Source: Bacteroidota bacterium
Lineage (GTDB): Bacteria; Bacteroidota; Ignavibacteria; Ignavibacteriales; Ignavibacteriaceae
Assembly: GCA_021824145.1 (NCBI GenBank)
Contig: JAKALM010000001.1
Location: 310,001 to 374,000, forward strand
Direction: 5' to 3'
Length of the DNA stretch: 64,000 bases
Part shown: in pieces, positions 42,334 to 52,718 of the stretch
Layout of the letters: each line of letters begins with the position of its first letter
Numbering within the stretch: position 1 is the first letter of the stretch
Translations under genes and position numbers: made by a program
Notes under the pieces: model-generated
Told to the model about the DNA's origin: nothing
What the model saw: only the letters and a program-made list of their open reading frames with translations
Databases searched by the model: none

Positions 42334-43995
42334 ATGCGGGAACAAATCAATTCGGGAGATATGTCCGCTGAAACACCTGATAATGAAGAGATTCTTTCTG
42401 CGATCAAAAAACTTGAAGAACGAATATCTCGGCTAGAAGATTATCTTAACATTGAGCCGCTTACTGAAACTGTAAAAGATGATTTGCAAGAAAATATTAA
42501 AAATGAAGATAAAGAAGAACAGCTCGAATATCGTATAGGTGAATACTGGTTCGCAAAAGTAGGAGTTATTACATTAGTGGTAGGTATGGCTTTCTTCTTA
42601 ACCTTTCCATATAAAAATCTTCCCACAATATTTCCTGCAATTTTTGGATATTTTCTAGCTTCAACTTTTTTTGCTGCTGAATATTTTAGCAGGAAAAATT
42701 TTCATTATATCTCTGGATTTTTACTTGGGGATGGCTTAGCTCTTCTTTATTTCACAACCATGAGATTATTTTTTTTCGGTCACGAGAATTTAGTAAATGA
42801 TATTACAACAGAAATTGTATTATTAACGATTGTTTCGATTATTAATCTTGTTATTACAATTAGAAGAAAGTCAATATATCTAACAGCACTTAGTCTACTG
42901 TTTGGTTTTGCCACTGCAATAATCAGCGATCAGCCTTATTTTATTTTTACAATGATTTCATTGATATCAATATTAGTTGTCTTTTTGAAACTGAAGTATA
43001 AATGGACAGGTTTAATTTTTTTCGGAATAATTTTTTCATATTTGACTCACCTTGTTTGGTTTATTAATAATCCACTTATTGGAAAATCAATTCAAACATT
43101 ATCTTCACCGCAATTAAATTTAATTTTTATTCTCATTTATGCTTCTATTTATGCATTTGGAAATTTTTTAAGAAACAGGGAAGAACCAGAAAATATAAAT
43201 ATTATTCTTTCTTCTGGATTAAATGTATTTATGGGTTATGCTTTGTTCAGCTTAATTACATTATCTACAAAAACAGAGTTTTTATTTTTTTACTATTTAC
43301 TTGCTTCAATTGAATTTTTAGTTTTTGCTTTTATGTTTTGGATAAAGGAAAAAAGCAAATACTCAACATTTTTTTATGCAATGTTTGGATACTTAGCACT
43401 AAGCGTTGCAATAGTAATTCAATTTCCATCTCCATTATTATTTATTTGGTTGTGTTGGCAAAGTTTACTTGTAATTTCCACTGCTGTTTGGTTTAGATCC
43501 AAATTTATTGTTGTTGCCAATTTCATAATTTATGCAATTATTTTTATTACTTATCTTGCTGTAGAAGGAAAAGTTGATTTAATAAGTATAAGTTTTGGTA
43601 TAGTAGCTCTTTTAAGTGCAAGAGTTCTTAATTGGAAAAAAGACAGGCTTGAATTAAAGACCGAACAAATGCGAAATGCTTATTTGCTTTCTGCATTATT
43701 CATAATCCCTTATGCACTTTATTTTGCAATGCCCGAAAGCCTAATCAGCGTTTCATGGATTGTTGTTGCTATTATTTATTATGTTCTAAGTTTAATTTTA
43801 AAAAATAAAAAATATAGATGGATGGCTTTACTAACGCTGTTATTAACAGTGGGTTATGTTTTTATAATTGGTATAACAAATTCAGATGCAACATATAAAA
43901 TAGTTTCATTCATTGCTTTGGGAACTGTTTTAATTGTTGTTTCATTAACATATACAAAGCTGCGGAAATCATTAAAAAATATTTTGAAAATGTAA
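42334..43995 (+). CDS. DUF2339-like polytopic membrane protein
   Basis: This 553-residue protein begins with a soluble coiled-coil segment (EEILSAIKKLEERISRLEDY, about residues 14-35). An acidic linker and then some 14 to 16 hydrophobic helices follow from residue 75 to the end. The first membrane segment contains GEYWFAKVGVITLVVGMAFFL, which fits the DUF2339 family of predicted membrane proteins with N-terminal coiled coils. The function is not known. It lies 131 bp after the cytochrome operon, beyond a strong hairpin, so it is probably a separate unit. The ribosome site is GAGGTAAG. Confidence 0.8.
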   Translation: MREQINSGDMSAETPDNEEILSAIKKLEERISRLEDYLNIEPLTETVKDDLQENIKNEDKEEQLEYRIGEYWFAKVGVITLVVGMAFFLTFPYKNLPTIFPAIFGYFLASTFFAAEYFSRKNFHYISGFLLGDGLALLYFTTMRLFFFGHENLVNDITTEIVLLTIVSIINLVITIRRKSIYLTALSLLFGFATAIISDQPYFIFTMISLISILVVFLKLKYKWTGLIFFGIIFSYLTHLVWFINNPLIGKSIQTLSSPQLNLIFILIYASIYAFGNFLRNREEPENINIILSSGLNVFMGYALFSLITLSTKTEFLFFYYLLASIEFLVFAFMFWIKEKSKYSTFFYAMFGYLALSVAIVIQFPSPLLFIWLCWQSLLVISTAVWFRSKFIVVANFIIYAIIFITYLAVEGKVDLISISFGIVALLSARVLNWKKDRLELKTEQMRNAYLLSALFIIPYALYFAMPESLISVSWIVVAIIYYVLSLILKNKKYRWMALLTLLLTVGYVFIIGITNSDATYKIVSFIALGTVLIVVSLTYTKLRKSLKNILKM

Positions 43996-43998
43996 ATC

Positions 43999-44036
43999 AA
44001 GAAAGAATCACAAGTTATTCTTTCTTAATATATTTT
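43999..44036. terminator. terminator between convergent genes
   Basis: AAGAAAGAAT (43999-44008) and ATTCTTTCTT (44017-44026) form a 10-bp stem with an 8-nt loop, followed by AATATATTTTTT on the plus strand. It terminates the DUF2339-like gene and may serve the convergent PAP2 gene. Confidence 0.8.
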
Positions 44037-45032
44037 TTAGAATTGGAATGTTAAATTAATCCCAATTGGATTTTCCCTAGGCATTAATTTTGGCGAAATG
44101 TTTCCGCTAGAATTTGATGAGTCATATAATTTTCTGTAATATTTACCCACAGTTGAACCTACCGCATAGGACATTAGCGCTGCGGCAATAGCATCAGAAA
44201 ACCAGTGCATTCCACCGCGGTTTACCGATGAAACTCCAAAAATTGTATATGCAACCCAAGAATAACCAACTATTTTTAACCAAGTACTATTTGAATAATA
44301 ATTTGTTAGAGCAGAAATTACAGCCATTGTGGCGGATGTATGGCCAGATGGCCAACCCCAAAAAATTCCTCCACGTAAAAAACCAAAACGAAATGTTTTA
44401 CTTAACTTTTCCATATCGGAATTATCTCTCCAATGAGGTCCAGGCCTTCCGGTAATTGCTTTTAAAGCTGAGTTGTAAAGAAATTCGATCAAACTTGCTT
44501 GTAGCACTGCAAATGAAGCACCAACAGCTTCTTGATTATTATATAATTTCCCATAAGCAAAAAGTCCTCCTCCAACAGCAAATGGAAGAAATTGCCCGGT
44601 AAACAAAATTGGTCTTGCCCACTTCCCATATTCTTCATGCTGATTAAAAAAATGTTCTACTTTATAATCAATATCTTGAGTAACTAAAACAGTTGTAACA
44701 GCAATTGCAGTTAAATGTAAATATAGGTTATTTCCCTTGAAACTGTCTAAAATATTATTACCGAAATTTCCGAACAGATTGAAGTTGGGTGAATAATTAT
44801 TCGATGTTGAAAGCGAATTCAATTTTAGAGGAAATGTTATGCTATTTTGATTTAATCTTTCTCCACTAAAATTCTCATTAGAATAATCATTTATATTTAA
44901 TGGAATATTTATTTTTACTTGTCCATCTAAGTATTTACAATTTGTTATTATAAAAAAAGAAAAAATTAATAATGAATTTTTAATAAATGAAAATCTGTTT
45001 TTTATTTTGATTTTTCTTTTTTGCATATACAA
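44037..45032 (-). CDS. PAP2 superfamily membrane phosphatase
   Basis: This 331-residue protein has the three acid-phosphatase motifs. KAITGRPGPHW matches KxxxxxxRP, WPSGHTSATMA matches PSGH, and VNRGGMHWFSDAIAA gives the R-x5-H-x3-D site. An N-terminal hydrophobic anchor (about residues 17-33) precedes an extracytoplasmic segment and then the membrane helices. PAP2 enzymes dephosphorylate lipid phosphates such as undecaprenyl pyrophosphate or phosphatidic acid; the substrate here is unknown. It is monocistronic and convergent with the upstream gene. Confidence 0.9.
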   Translation of the reverse strand: MYMQKRKIKIKNRFSFIKNSLLIFSFFIITNCKYLDGQVKINIPLNINDYSNENFSGERLNQNSITFPLKLNSLSTSNNYSPNFNLFGNFGNNILDSFKGNNLYLHLTAIAVTTVLVTQDIDYKVEHFFNQHEEYGKWARPILFTGQFLPFAVGGGLFAYGKLYNNQEAVGASFAVLQASLIEFLYNSALKAITGRPGPHWRDNSDMEKLSKTFRFGFLRGGIFWGWPSGHTSATMAVISALTNYYSNSTWLKIVGYSWVAYTIFGVSSVNRGGMHWFSDAIAAALMSYAVGSTVGKYYRKLYDSSNSSGNISPKLMPRENPIGINLTFQF

Positions 45033-45451
45033 AATTTTAACTAGATTTATTATAACGAAAAAGTTTATGTGTTTTTCACTGCAAAATTTAAATTATTAAA
45101 TAAAATAATAAAAAGAATTTTTGCTCTTCACTTTTTAAGATCGTTCGTGTAAAAAGATTAATTTGACTATTTATAATTATAAAAGTGACAACTATATTTA
45201 CCATCCATTTTAATATAAAGTAGTTGTCATCAAACTAAAACAGCAAAATAAACGGGAATAAACATGGTTAAAACATATTCTGAAAATAGAATTTTATTCT
45301 TCTGTAAACCCAAAGTAATGTAACTTAAATAAAGTTAATTCTTTTTAAACTAAGACAAGAAAAGAATTGTCAAATTATGACGATGATCAAATCAAGATTT
45401 TAACCGTAAGTTTATATGACCATTAATTTGTATAGGTAATAGAGTAATCAA
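45033..45451. other. 419-bp intergenic region between divergent genes
   Basis: This stretch separates the leftward PAP2 gene from the rightward efflux operon and should contain both promoters. It is AT-rich. No hairpin, tRNA or gene was recognised; the longest ATG frame (from 45265) is only 17 codons. No efflux repressor gene lies nearby. Confidence 0.5.
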
Positions 45452-46567
45452 ATGCAAAAAAAGAAAAGAAATTCTTATATAATAACGGCAATAATTTTAA
45501 TTCTTTTTGTTATTGCTGCTGTTTTAAGAATAAATAATAATGCATCAGAATCTGCAAAACGGCAATCAGTTATTCCGGTTGTTAAATTAGGGAAAGCAAT
45601 TATTGGAGATATTACACAGACGGAATCTTTAACTGGAGATATTTTACCAATTCAGCAAGCAAACATTTATTCCAAGGTCAGTGGTAATATTGAGAAGGTT
45701 TATGTAGATATAGGAGATCATGTTTTCAAAGACCAATTATTGGCATTAATTGATACGACTATTTATTCACAAAATGCTAAACAAGCTCATGCAAACTATA
45801 TTCAAGTAGTTGCAAATCTAGAAAATACAAAACTAAATTATAATCGGAATAAAACTCTTCTTTCACAAAATTTAATTTCACAGCAAGATCTTGATAATTC
45901 CAAAACAGCATACGATGTTGCACTTGCTCAAGAAGAAGCAGCCCACGCAAGTTATTCAAATGCACTTACACAATTAAGTTATTGCAAAGTTACAGCTCCT
46001 TTTTCGGGATATATTACAAAAAGATTTCTTGATCCGGGTGCGTATGTAACTTCTTCAACAACTTCTGCAAGCTCAACTCTTTTTACACTGATGGATGTAG
46101 ATAATTTAAAAGCGATAATAAATTTACCTGAAAAAGATGTTCCTTTAATCTCTCAAGTTTCAAACGTTCAGGTAATTGCTGATGCACTTCCAGGCAAAAT
46201 ATTTAATGCAAAATTGAAAAAAATTAGTGAAGCCGTAGATCTTTCAACACGAACAATGGCAATTGAAGTAGATATTGAGAATCCAGGAAAACTGCTTAAG
46301 CCGGGGATGTTCGCAACAATAAATATTCAACTTGGAAAAAAATCTGGTGTCTTATTACTTCCTAATTATTCAGTATTAAATGATGAAAACGGGAATTATG
46401 TCTTTGTTTTAAATTCAGATAACTCGGTTTCTCAAGAATATGTCCAAGTTGGTATCCAACAAAATAATATGGACGAAATTATTTCGGGAGTAGATACTTC
46501 TAAAAAAATTATTTTTGTTGGACAGACTTTAGTTAAAAATGGATCAAAGGTTAAAATAGCAAAGTAA
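45452..46567 (+). CDS. RND efflux periplasmic adaptor (HlyD/MFP family)
   Basis: This 371-residue protein has an N-terminal membrane anchor (about 10-27). The biotinyl-lipoyl half-motif is ILPIQQANIYSKVSGNIEKV, an alpha-helical hairpin rich in Gln and Asn lies at about 110-165, and the second lipoyl half is YCKVTAPFSGYITKR. Beta-barrel and membrane-proximal domains follow to the end. It joins an inner-membrane RND pump to an outer-membrane TolC channel. The pump gene begins 4 bp after it and TolC is next, giving a complete tripartite system. It has no lipobox, so it is anchored by the helix. The substrate is unknown. Confidence 0.93.
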   Translation: MQKKKRNSYIITAIILILFVIAAVLRINNNASESAKRQSVIPVVKLGKAIIGDITQTESLTGDILPIQQANIYSKVSGNIEKVYVDIGDHVFKDQLLALIDTTIYSQNAKQAHANYIQVVANLENTKLNYNRNKTLLSQNLISQQDLDNSKTAYDVALAQEEAAHASYSNALTQLSYCKVTAPFSGYITKRFLDPGAYVTSSTTSASSTLFTLMDVDNLKAIINLPEKDVPLISQVSNVQVIADALPGKIFNAKLKKISEAVDLSTRTMAIEVDIENPGKLLKPGMFATINIQLGKKSGVLLLPNYSVLNDENGNYVFVLNSDNSVSQEYVQVGIQQNNMDEIISGVDTSKKIIFVGQTLVKNGSKVKIAK

Positions 46568-46571
46568 TTTT

Positions 46572-49500
46572 ATGTGGCTTACACGTCTTGCGCTTAAATA
46601 TCCTATTTCAACAATGATGGCAGCAATTGCAATATTTGTGTTAGGATTAGTTTCGTTTATGCAGCTGCCTATAGATATGTTGCCGGATATTCAAATTCCA
46701 GTTGTTAGTGTTATATCTTATTATAACGGTGCAAGTCCAATCGATATGGAAAAAAGTGTTACGGTACCGATTGAAAGAGCAGTAAGCTCTACTAATGATG
46801 TAAGCTATGTTCAGTCTTCAACTCGTGAAGGTATTTCACAGGTACGAGTTAATTTAAATTGGGAAACGAATACTGATATAGCAATGATTGATGTCTTGCA
46901 AAAAGTAAATCGAGTTTTAAATCTTCTTCCAGCAGCAGTTTCTCAACCGCTTGTTTTAAGATTTGATATAACAAACGTTCCAGTATGTACGGTTGCACTT
47001 AACGGAAATTTGGATCAAAGAGCTCTTTATGATTTAGCTTATAATGTAATTGAACCACAATTAGAACATATTGATGGTGTAGCCAGCGCTCAAGTAGTTG
47101 GTGGAAAAATTCGAGAGATTCATATTAATGTAGATAGAAATAGACTTGAAGCGCTTAATGTTTCACTTCAGGAAGTTTATAATGCAGTCGCTTCATCTAA
47201 TTTGATTGTTCCTTCTGGAGATTTAAAATCTGGGGTTTATGATTATTCGCTGAAAACAGAAAGTGAATTCAATGTTGTTGAACCAATTGGCAATGTTGTT
47301 ATAAAAACAGTCAACGGCGTTCCGATAAGAATTAGAGATCTTGCTTCTGTTGAAGATTCTTTTCAAGAACAAACAGAAATTGTAAGAAATAATGGGAAAC
47401 CAGGTGTTATACTTAGAGTGCAAAAAGCTTCTGGTGCAAACACAGTTGCAGTTGTTGATGCTATTGTGAAAGCATTGAAAAATTTAAGAGAAGTACCAAA
47501 ATCTGTTAAGGCGTCTCTCGCGCTCGATCAAAGTTTATATATTCGACAATCAATTTCCGGTTTAATGCAAGAGGCTATTTTAGGCGCTCTGCTGGCTACT
47601 TTAGTAATACTTTTATTTTTAAGAAACGCTAAGAGTGCTGTTATAATTTTCCTTGCAATTCCGCTGTCAATACTTGTTACATTTATATTTTTTAGGTTTA
47701 GTGGAACAACATTAAACATTATGACGTTCGGCGGTCTTGCGCTTGGAATAGGAAGGCTTGTTGATGATTCAATTGTTGAACTTGAAGCAATAACTCGGCA
47801 CTATGGAATTATGAAGCAGCAAAAAGTAACAAAAATGCAAGCCACTTTAGATGCTGCTCTAGAAGTTGCTTCTCCAATTTTCATATCAACTTTAACAACT
47901 GTAATTGTTTTTCTTCCGGTAATTTTTCTAACTGGTATTGCAAAACTTTTGTTTATTCCTTTAGTACTTACAATTACAGTAGCTTTGTTTTCTTCGTTTT
48001 TTGTTTCAAGAACAGTTACACCTTTGATGTGCTACAAATATTTAGGTGCTGAGCGTGAGCCTGATCCAGATTCGAAAAAATGGTCGCATCGAATCCAAAT
48101 AAAAACAAAAAATTATTTAGATCGAATTGACAATTCATATCAGAATGCTTTGGCCTATGCACTTAAACATAGAAAAACTATAATTTTTAGTATTGTTGGC
48201 TTTGCACTCCTATCATTATTTATTTTCAAATTTATTGGAACAGAATTTTTCCCAGATGCTGATGAAGGTCAATTCAACATTTCAATTAGACTGCCAGTTG
48301 GTACCAGAATTGAAGAAACTACTAAGTTTGTAGAAAATGTAGAGGACATGATAAAGAAAAATGTTTCCGAGGCACAAACTATAATTTCCGATATAGGAGT
48401 ACCATCTGCACGCGGCGGAAACTTATTTGGAAGCAATTCCGGCAGCCATGCGGCAAGTGTAAGTGTAACATTAATTTCTAGCGACAAAAGGAAACGTTCT
48501 GTTTTTGATATTATAAAGGACCTCAGACCTAAATTGATGAGCCTTCCAGGAGCTCAAATATTTTTGAATACTGGTGGCTTTCTCCATTTTCTCCTAAACT
48601 TCGGATCATCTGCACCAATTGATGTTATAATAAGCGGCGAAGATTTTAAAACTTCAAATAAACTTGCGCAAGAAGTTTTAGAAGCTGTTAAATCGACTCC
48701 TGGTGCTACGGATGTTCAATTATCCAGAGAACTAAATCTGCCTGAGCTAAGAGTTATTATTGATCGTGAAAAAGCAGGGGCGCTTGGCATAAATGTTCAG
48801 CAAATTTCAAATACAATTGCAACAGCTATCAGCGGTTCGGTTGCGTCTGTTTTTACTGATCCTTCCAGTGGCAATCAATATAATATGTTGGTAAGACTTA
48901 ACGAAGATTACAGAAATAAAATTGATGACATAAAAAATTTAACTGTTCAAAATTCACAGGGGCAGTTAATTCAATTAGGAAATATTGTTACTGTAGTTAT
49001 GGATAAAGCCCCGATTCAAATTGATAGAAGATATCAGCAAAGAATTGTTGAAGTTACCGCAAATGTAAGCGGGCGAGATTTAGGCAGCGTTGCTAGTGAT
49101 ATTAGAACTAAACTTGAAGGCATAAGTGTTCCGCCTGGATTTCAGATTCAACAGAGTGGAAATGTGGAGCAGCAGCAGCAAGTTTTTGGAAACCTTGCAC
49201 TTGCATTATTGCTGGCAATTATACTCGTTTATATGGTAATGGCTTCACAATTCCAATCACTTATTGATCCTTTTTTAATAATGTTTACTGTTCCTCTTGG
49301 AATGGTTGGAGTTATTTGGGCATTATTTTTAACAAATACAACTCTATCGGTTACTTCGTTTGAAGGTGTAATTGTTATGATTGGTATTGTTGTTTCAAAT
49401 GGAATTTTGCTTGTAGATTATACAAATAAACTTAGAAGAACTGGAATTGAATTACATGATGCAGTTGTTAAAGCCGGTAGAACAAGATTAAAACCAATTT

Positions 49501-49715
49501 TGATGACAACACTTGCAACTGTTCTCGGATTAATTCCACTTGCAATGGGAATGGGCGGTGAAAAATCTCAAGCTCCATTAGCAATTGCAGTAATAGGAGG
49601 TTTGACAGTATCGACTTTGTTAACGCTGTTCTTTGTCCCAACGCTTTACACTATTTTCGAAGAAAGATTCAGTAAAAAAAAATTTACAGATGAAGAGACT
49701 CTTAAAAATGTATAG
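46572..49715 (+). CDS. RND efflux transporter permease (AcrB/HAE family)
   Basis: This 1047-residue protein has the twelve-helix RND fold with two large periplasmic loops. The helix-4 proton site is GIGRLVDDSIVELEA with Asp398 and Asp399. In helix 10 the lysine found in AcrB (SAKNAIL) is replaced (VVSNGILLVDY), as in many environmental RND pumps, so proton coupling may use other residues. The N-terminus (FPIS-like KYPISTMMAAI, QLPIDMLPDI) is typical. It is proton-driven export through TolC with the preceding adaptor. It overlaps the TolC gene by a few bases. The substrate is not predictable. Confidence 0.95.
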   Translation: MWLTRLALKYPISTMMAAIAIFVLGLVSFMQLPIDMLPDIQIPVVSVISYYNGASPIDMEKSVTVPIERAVSSTNDVSYVQSSTREGISQVRVNLNWETNTDIAMIDVLQKVNRVLNLLPAAVSQPLVLRFDITNVPVCTVALNGNLDQRALYDLAYNVIEPQLEHIDGVASAQVVGGKIREIHINVDRNRLEALNVSLQEVYNAVASSNLIVPSGDLKSGVYDYSLKTESEFNVVEPIGNVVIKTVNGVPIRIRDLASVEDSFQEQTEIVRNNGKPGVILRVQKASGANTVAVVDAIVKALKNLREVPKSVKASLALDQSLYIRQSISGLMQEAILGALLATLVILLFLRNAKSAVIIFLAIPLSILVTFIFFRFSGTTLNIMTFGGLALGIGRLVDDSIVELEAITRHYGIMKQQKVTKMQATLDAALEVASPIFISTLTTVIVFLPVIFLTGIAKLLFIPLVLTITVALFSSFFVSRTVTPLMCYKYLGAEREPDPDSKKWSHRIQIKTKNYLDRIDNSYQNALAYALKHRKTIIFSIVGFALLSLFIFKFIGTEFFPDADEGQFNISIRLPVGTRIEETTKFVENVEDMIKKNVSEAQTIISDIGVPSARGGNLFGSNSGSHAASVSVTLISSDKRKRSVFDIIKDLRPKLMSLPGAQIFLNTGGFLHFLLNFGSSAPIDVIISGEDFKTSNKLAQEVLEAVKSTPGATDVQLSRELNLPELRVIIDREKAGALGINVQQISNTIATAISGSVASVFTDPSSGNQYNMLVRLNEDYRNKIDDIKNLTVQNSQGQLIQLGNIVTVVMDKAPIQIDRRYQQRIVEVTANVSGRDLGSVASDIRTKLEGISVPPGFQIQQSGNVEQQQQVFGNLALALLLAIILVYMVMASQFQSLIDPFLIMFTVPLGMVGVIWALFLTNTTLSVTSFEGVIVMIGIVVSNGILLVDYTNKLRRTGIELHDAVVKAGRTRLKPILMTTLATVLGLIPLAMGMGGEKSQAPLAIAVIGGLTVSTLLTLFFVPTLYTIFEERFSKKKFTDEETLKNV

Positions 49716-51006
49716 AAAAATATTTTTAATATTCTTCCTTATTATGTTTTTTACAACAAAGGCTTGGAGCCAACAAGAAGATTCTTTAATAAAATCTGAT
49801 TCTATAACTTTGCGGGATTGTATAAATATTGCTTTACAAAAAAATCCTCAAATAAAAATTGCCGAAGGAAATTACGAATTTAATTCTTCATCTCTTACTG
49901 AAACTAAATCTATTTTATTCCCGCAGCTTTCATTTCAAACTGGATTATCAAGAAATGGCGGGACTTCATTTATCGGTCCAATTGTTCGAGAAGGATATTA
50001 CAATAATTTCTTTTACGGAATTCAAGCAAACCAACTAATTTTTGATTTTGGAAAATCATACACTAAAGTTTCAGCCTCTGCTGATATTAAATACGCATCC
50101 GAACAAGATTTGATAAGCGCAAAGCAGAACTTAATTTTATCTACAGAAACTGCGTTCTTCAATTTCCTTCAAGCAAAGAGAATTAATGAAGTAAGTTTGG
50201 AAGTGTTAAAACAAGCGCAAGAACATCTTAAACAAGCAGAAGCTTTTTATAAAGTTGGACGAGTGGCAAAATATGATGTTCTTGTTGCTCAAACTGATGT
50301 TGCGAATGCGAAGGTAAATTTAATTTCTTCAGAAAACAATATTAGAATCAGTAAACTTCAATTAGAAAATATTCTTAGCCAAAAGATTCCAGGAAATGTT
50401 CAGTTGAAGGATAATCTTGAAGTAAATCAAGATAGTATCGGATTGGAATCTGCTATCGAAACATCGCTTCAAAACAGGCCAGAAGTTATTTCAAGCAAAT
50501 TTAAAGTTGATGCAAATAAAGAACTTGTTACTTCAGCGTGGCTGGCAAATCTTCCTCTAATTAGCGCTACTGCTGGTTACAATTGGAGAACATACGCAAC
50601 TGATGTCCCTTTCCAAAACTCATGGAATGTTGGGCTTACTTTATCGGTTCCTATTTTTCAAGGATTTGCACTTGATGCAGGAATTGAACAAGCAAAAGCA
50701 AATTTAAAATCTGCACAAGGCTCTGATGAAGCGTTAATTCAAGCTGTAAAATTAGATGTGCAGCAGCAATTTTCAAGTCTTGAAGAAGCAAAGGAAAGAA
50801 TTGAAGCAACACGTTCACTTGTTGAGCAAGCAGAAGAAACATTGAAGCTTGCAGAAGGGAGATATAATCAAGGAGTTGGAAGCGCAGTGGAAATTACCGA
50901 TGCAAGAGTTACTGTTTACAATGCGAGGACTTCTTATATCCAATCGCTTTATGATTATCAAGTGGCTTATGCTCGGCTAAAACGTGCAATGGGAATATTG
51001 AAATAA
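49708..51006 (+). CDS. TolC family outer-membrane efflux channel
   Basis: This protein of about 432 residues begins at ATG 49708, inside the end of the RND gene and 8 bp before that gene stops, with AAGAGA upstream. ATG 49690 is an alternative. A signal peptide ends KAWSQ. The TolC repeat structure is visible as two related helical halves, with LRDCINIALQKNPQIKIAE at the first and KLAEGRYNQGVGSAVEITDA near the end, the latter a hallmark of the family. Trimers form the outer-membrane and periplasmic tunnel. It can serve both the RND pump and the MacAB-like system that follows, since no second TolC gene is present here. Confidence 0.93.
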   Translation: MYRKIFLIFFLIMFFTTKAWSQQEDSLIKSDSITLRDCINIALQKNPQIKIAEGNYEFNSSSLTETKSILFPQLSFQTGLSRNGGTSFIGPIVREGYYNNFFYGIQANQLIFDFGKSYTKVSASADIKYASEQDLISAKQNLILSTETAFFNFLQAKRINEVSLEVLKQAQEHLKQAEAFYKVGRVAKYDVLVAQTDVANAKVNLISSENNIRISKLQLENILSQKIPGNVQLKDNLEVNQDSIGLESAIETSLQNRPEVISSKFKVDANKELVTSAWLANLPLISATAGYNWRTYATDVPFQNSWNVGLTLSVPIFQGFALDAGIEQAKANLKSAQGSDEALIQAVKLDVQQQFSSLEEAKERIEATRSLVEQAEETLKLAEGRYNQGVGSAVEITDARVTVYNARTSYIQSLYDYQVAYARLKRAMGILK

Positions 51007-51136
51007 GAATTTAATTTTGAATTATAGAAGTTTAATTAAATAATATTTTGAAGAAAATTTACATTTATGGTTCGATAAAATTTCTTCAAATTTAAATAAT
51101 TCTGTTTATTTATCAGAAAAACTTTATGGATAAGTT

Positions 51137-52714
51137 ATGAAAAAAATAATTATAATTTCGTCAATAATTATTGTACTAGCGATAGCAGTTTATCTAATAT
51201 TTTTTACGGGAAGTAAAAATGAATATACTTTTAGATATGACAAAATTGCTAAAGGAGATTTAACAGTTTTTGTTACCGCAACAGGAACTTTAAATGCAGT
51301 AACTAGCGTTGATGTTGGAACGCAAGTCTCTGGTATAATTTCAAAGCTTTATGCAGATTTTAATTCCGTTGTAAAAGCTGGCGATATTATAGCTCAAATT
51401 GATCCTACTTTTTTGGATCAAGCTGTAAAAGATGCACAAGCTAGTTTAGATAGAGCTGCTGCGCAGGCAAATGAATCTCAAAGGACTTTTGAAAGAACAA
51501 AAGTCTTATATGATAAAAAGCTTGAGTCGCAGGCAAATTATGACATCGCTCTTGCGAATGCAGAAGGCGATAAAGCAAGTTTGAAATCTGCACAAGCACA
51601 GCTTGATAAAGCAAAATTAAATCTTCAGTATGCAACAATCTATGCACCAATAAATGGTGTTGTTATTAATAGGCAGGTATCTGTTGGGCAAACAGTTGCA
51701 GCTAGTTTTTCTTCACCAACATTGTTTACCATTGCAAACGATTTAAGTAAAATGCAAGTTGAAGCTACTGTTGATGAATCAGATATAGGAAGCGTTAGCG
51801 TTGGTCAACAAGCTACTTTTACTGTTGATGCATATCCGAATGATAATTTCACCGGAACTGTTTCACAGATAAGATTAGCGCCGCAGGTTATATCAAATGT
51901 TGTAAATTATACAGTCATAATCAGCGTTGAAAATGATAACTTAAAGCTTATGCCAGGCATGACGGCAAACGTTAAAATTCTTGTTGGAGAAAAGAAAAAT
52001 GTTTTAGAAGTTTCCAATCTTGCATTAAGATTTCAACCACCAGCAGAATTGATTGATACAACTTATTTAAATCAAATGAGAAATATGTTTAAAAATAGAT
52101 CGCACGAACAAATGGCGGAAATGGAGCAATCTGATAACAAGCCGTCTACAAATAATAGAAATCAAAATCCTGCCGATCCCAAAAAAATGCAAAAGCAATC
52201 AAATGTTAATCGGCAAGAAAATACTCCAAGTCAAATGACGTCTGCTAATTTTGATAGGAATAAATTTCAAGCAATTCGTGATTCAATTATAAAATCTCAT
52301 GGTGGAAAAATGAGCAGGGAAGAAATGATGTCTGAATTTAAGAAAGCATTTGATAAAATGAACGTTGCTCAGCAAATGAAAAAAAATCAAACACAGCAGC
52401 AACAGAACGGTGGAATTAATCAATACACAATTATTAATAACTACCCGCAATATGAAAAAAGTTCGTTTGTTCCGGCAAATCAAGTTGGAAGAGGAAGGGT
52501 TTGGATATTGAATTCAAAAGGAAAGCTTGAGCCAATTTTTGTGCGCACTGGTTTGAATGATGGTAAGTCGACTGAGATAATATCTGATAAGATAAAAGAA
52601 GGAGATCAAATTGTAATTGGCGCAGATTCAAACGAACAAGATAGCAATCAATCTAGAAATCCATTATCGGGACAGCAGCAAAGGGGCGGAAACCGAATGT
52701 TTATGGGAAGGTAA
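51137..52714 (+). CDS. MacA-like periplasmic adaptor with Gln/Asn-rich insertion
   Basis: This 525-residue adaptor has an N-terminal helix (about 4-23), a lipoyl half ([20 protein letters not shown]), an alpha-hairpin (about 95-165), the second lipoyl half ([20 protein letters not shown]) and a barrel domain. Between about residues 310 and 440, in the membrane-proximal region, is an insertion rich in Gln, Asn, Met and Lys that normal MacA proteins lack. The C-terminal strand ([15 protein letters not shown]) then resumes, with a Gln/Gly-rich tail. It should connect the MacB-like transporter to TolC. The ATP-binding gene follows 4 bp after the stop. Confidence 0.9.
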   Translation: MKKIIIISSIIIVLAIAVYLIFFTGSKNEYTFRYDKIAKGDLTVFVTATGTLNAVTSVDVGTQVSGIISKLYADFNSVVKAGDIIAQIDPTFLDQAVKDAQASLDRAAAQANESQRTFERTKVLYDKKLESQANYDIALANAEGDKASLKSAQAQLDKAKLNLQYATIYAPINGVVINRQVSVGQTVAASFSSPTLFTIANDLSKMQVEATVDESDIGSVSVGQQATFTVDAYPNDNFTGTVSQIRLAPQVISNVVNYTVIISVENDNLKLMPGMTANVKILVGEKKNVLEVSNLALRFQPPAELIDTTYLNQMRNMFKNRSHEQMAEMEQSDNKPSTNNRNQNPADPKKMQKQSNVNRQENTPSQMTSANFDRNKFQAIRDSIIKSHGGKMSREEMMSEFKKAFDKMNVAQQMKKNQTQQQQNGGINQYTIINNYPQYEKSSFVPANQVGRGRVWILNSKGKLEPIFVRTGLNDGKSTEIISDKIKEGDQIVIGADSNEQDSNQSRNPLSGQQQRGGNRMFMGR

Positions 52715-52718
52715 AATA

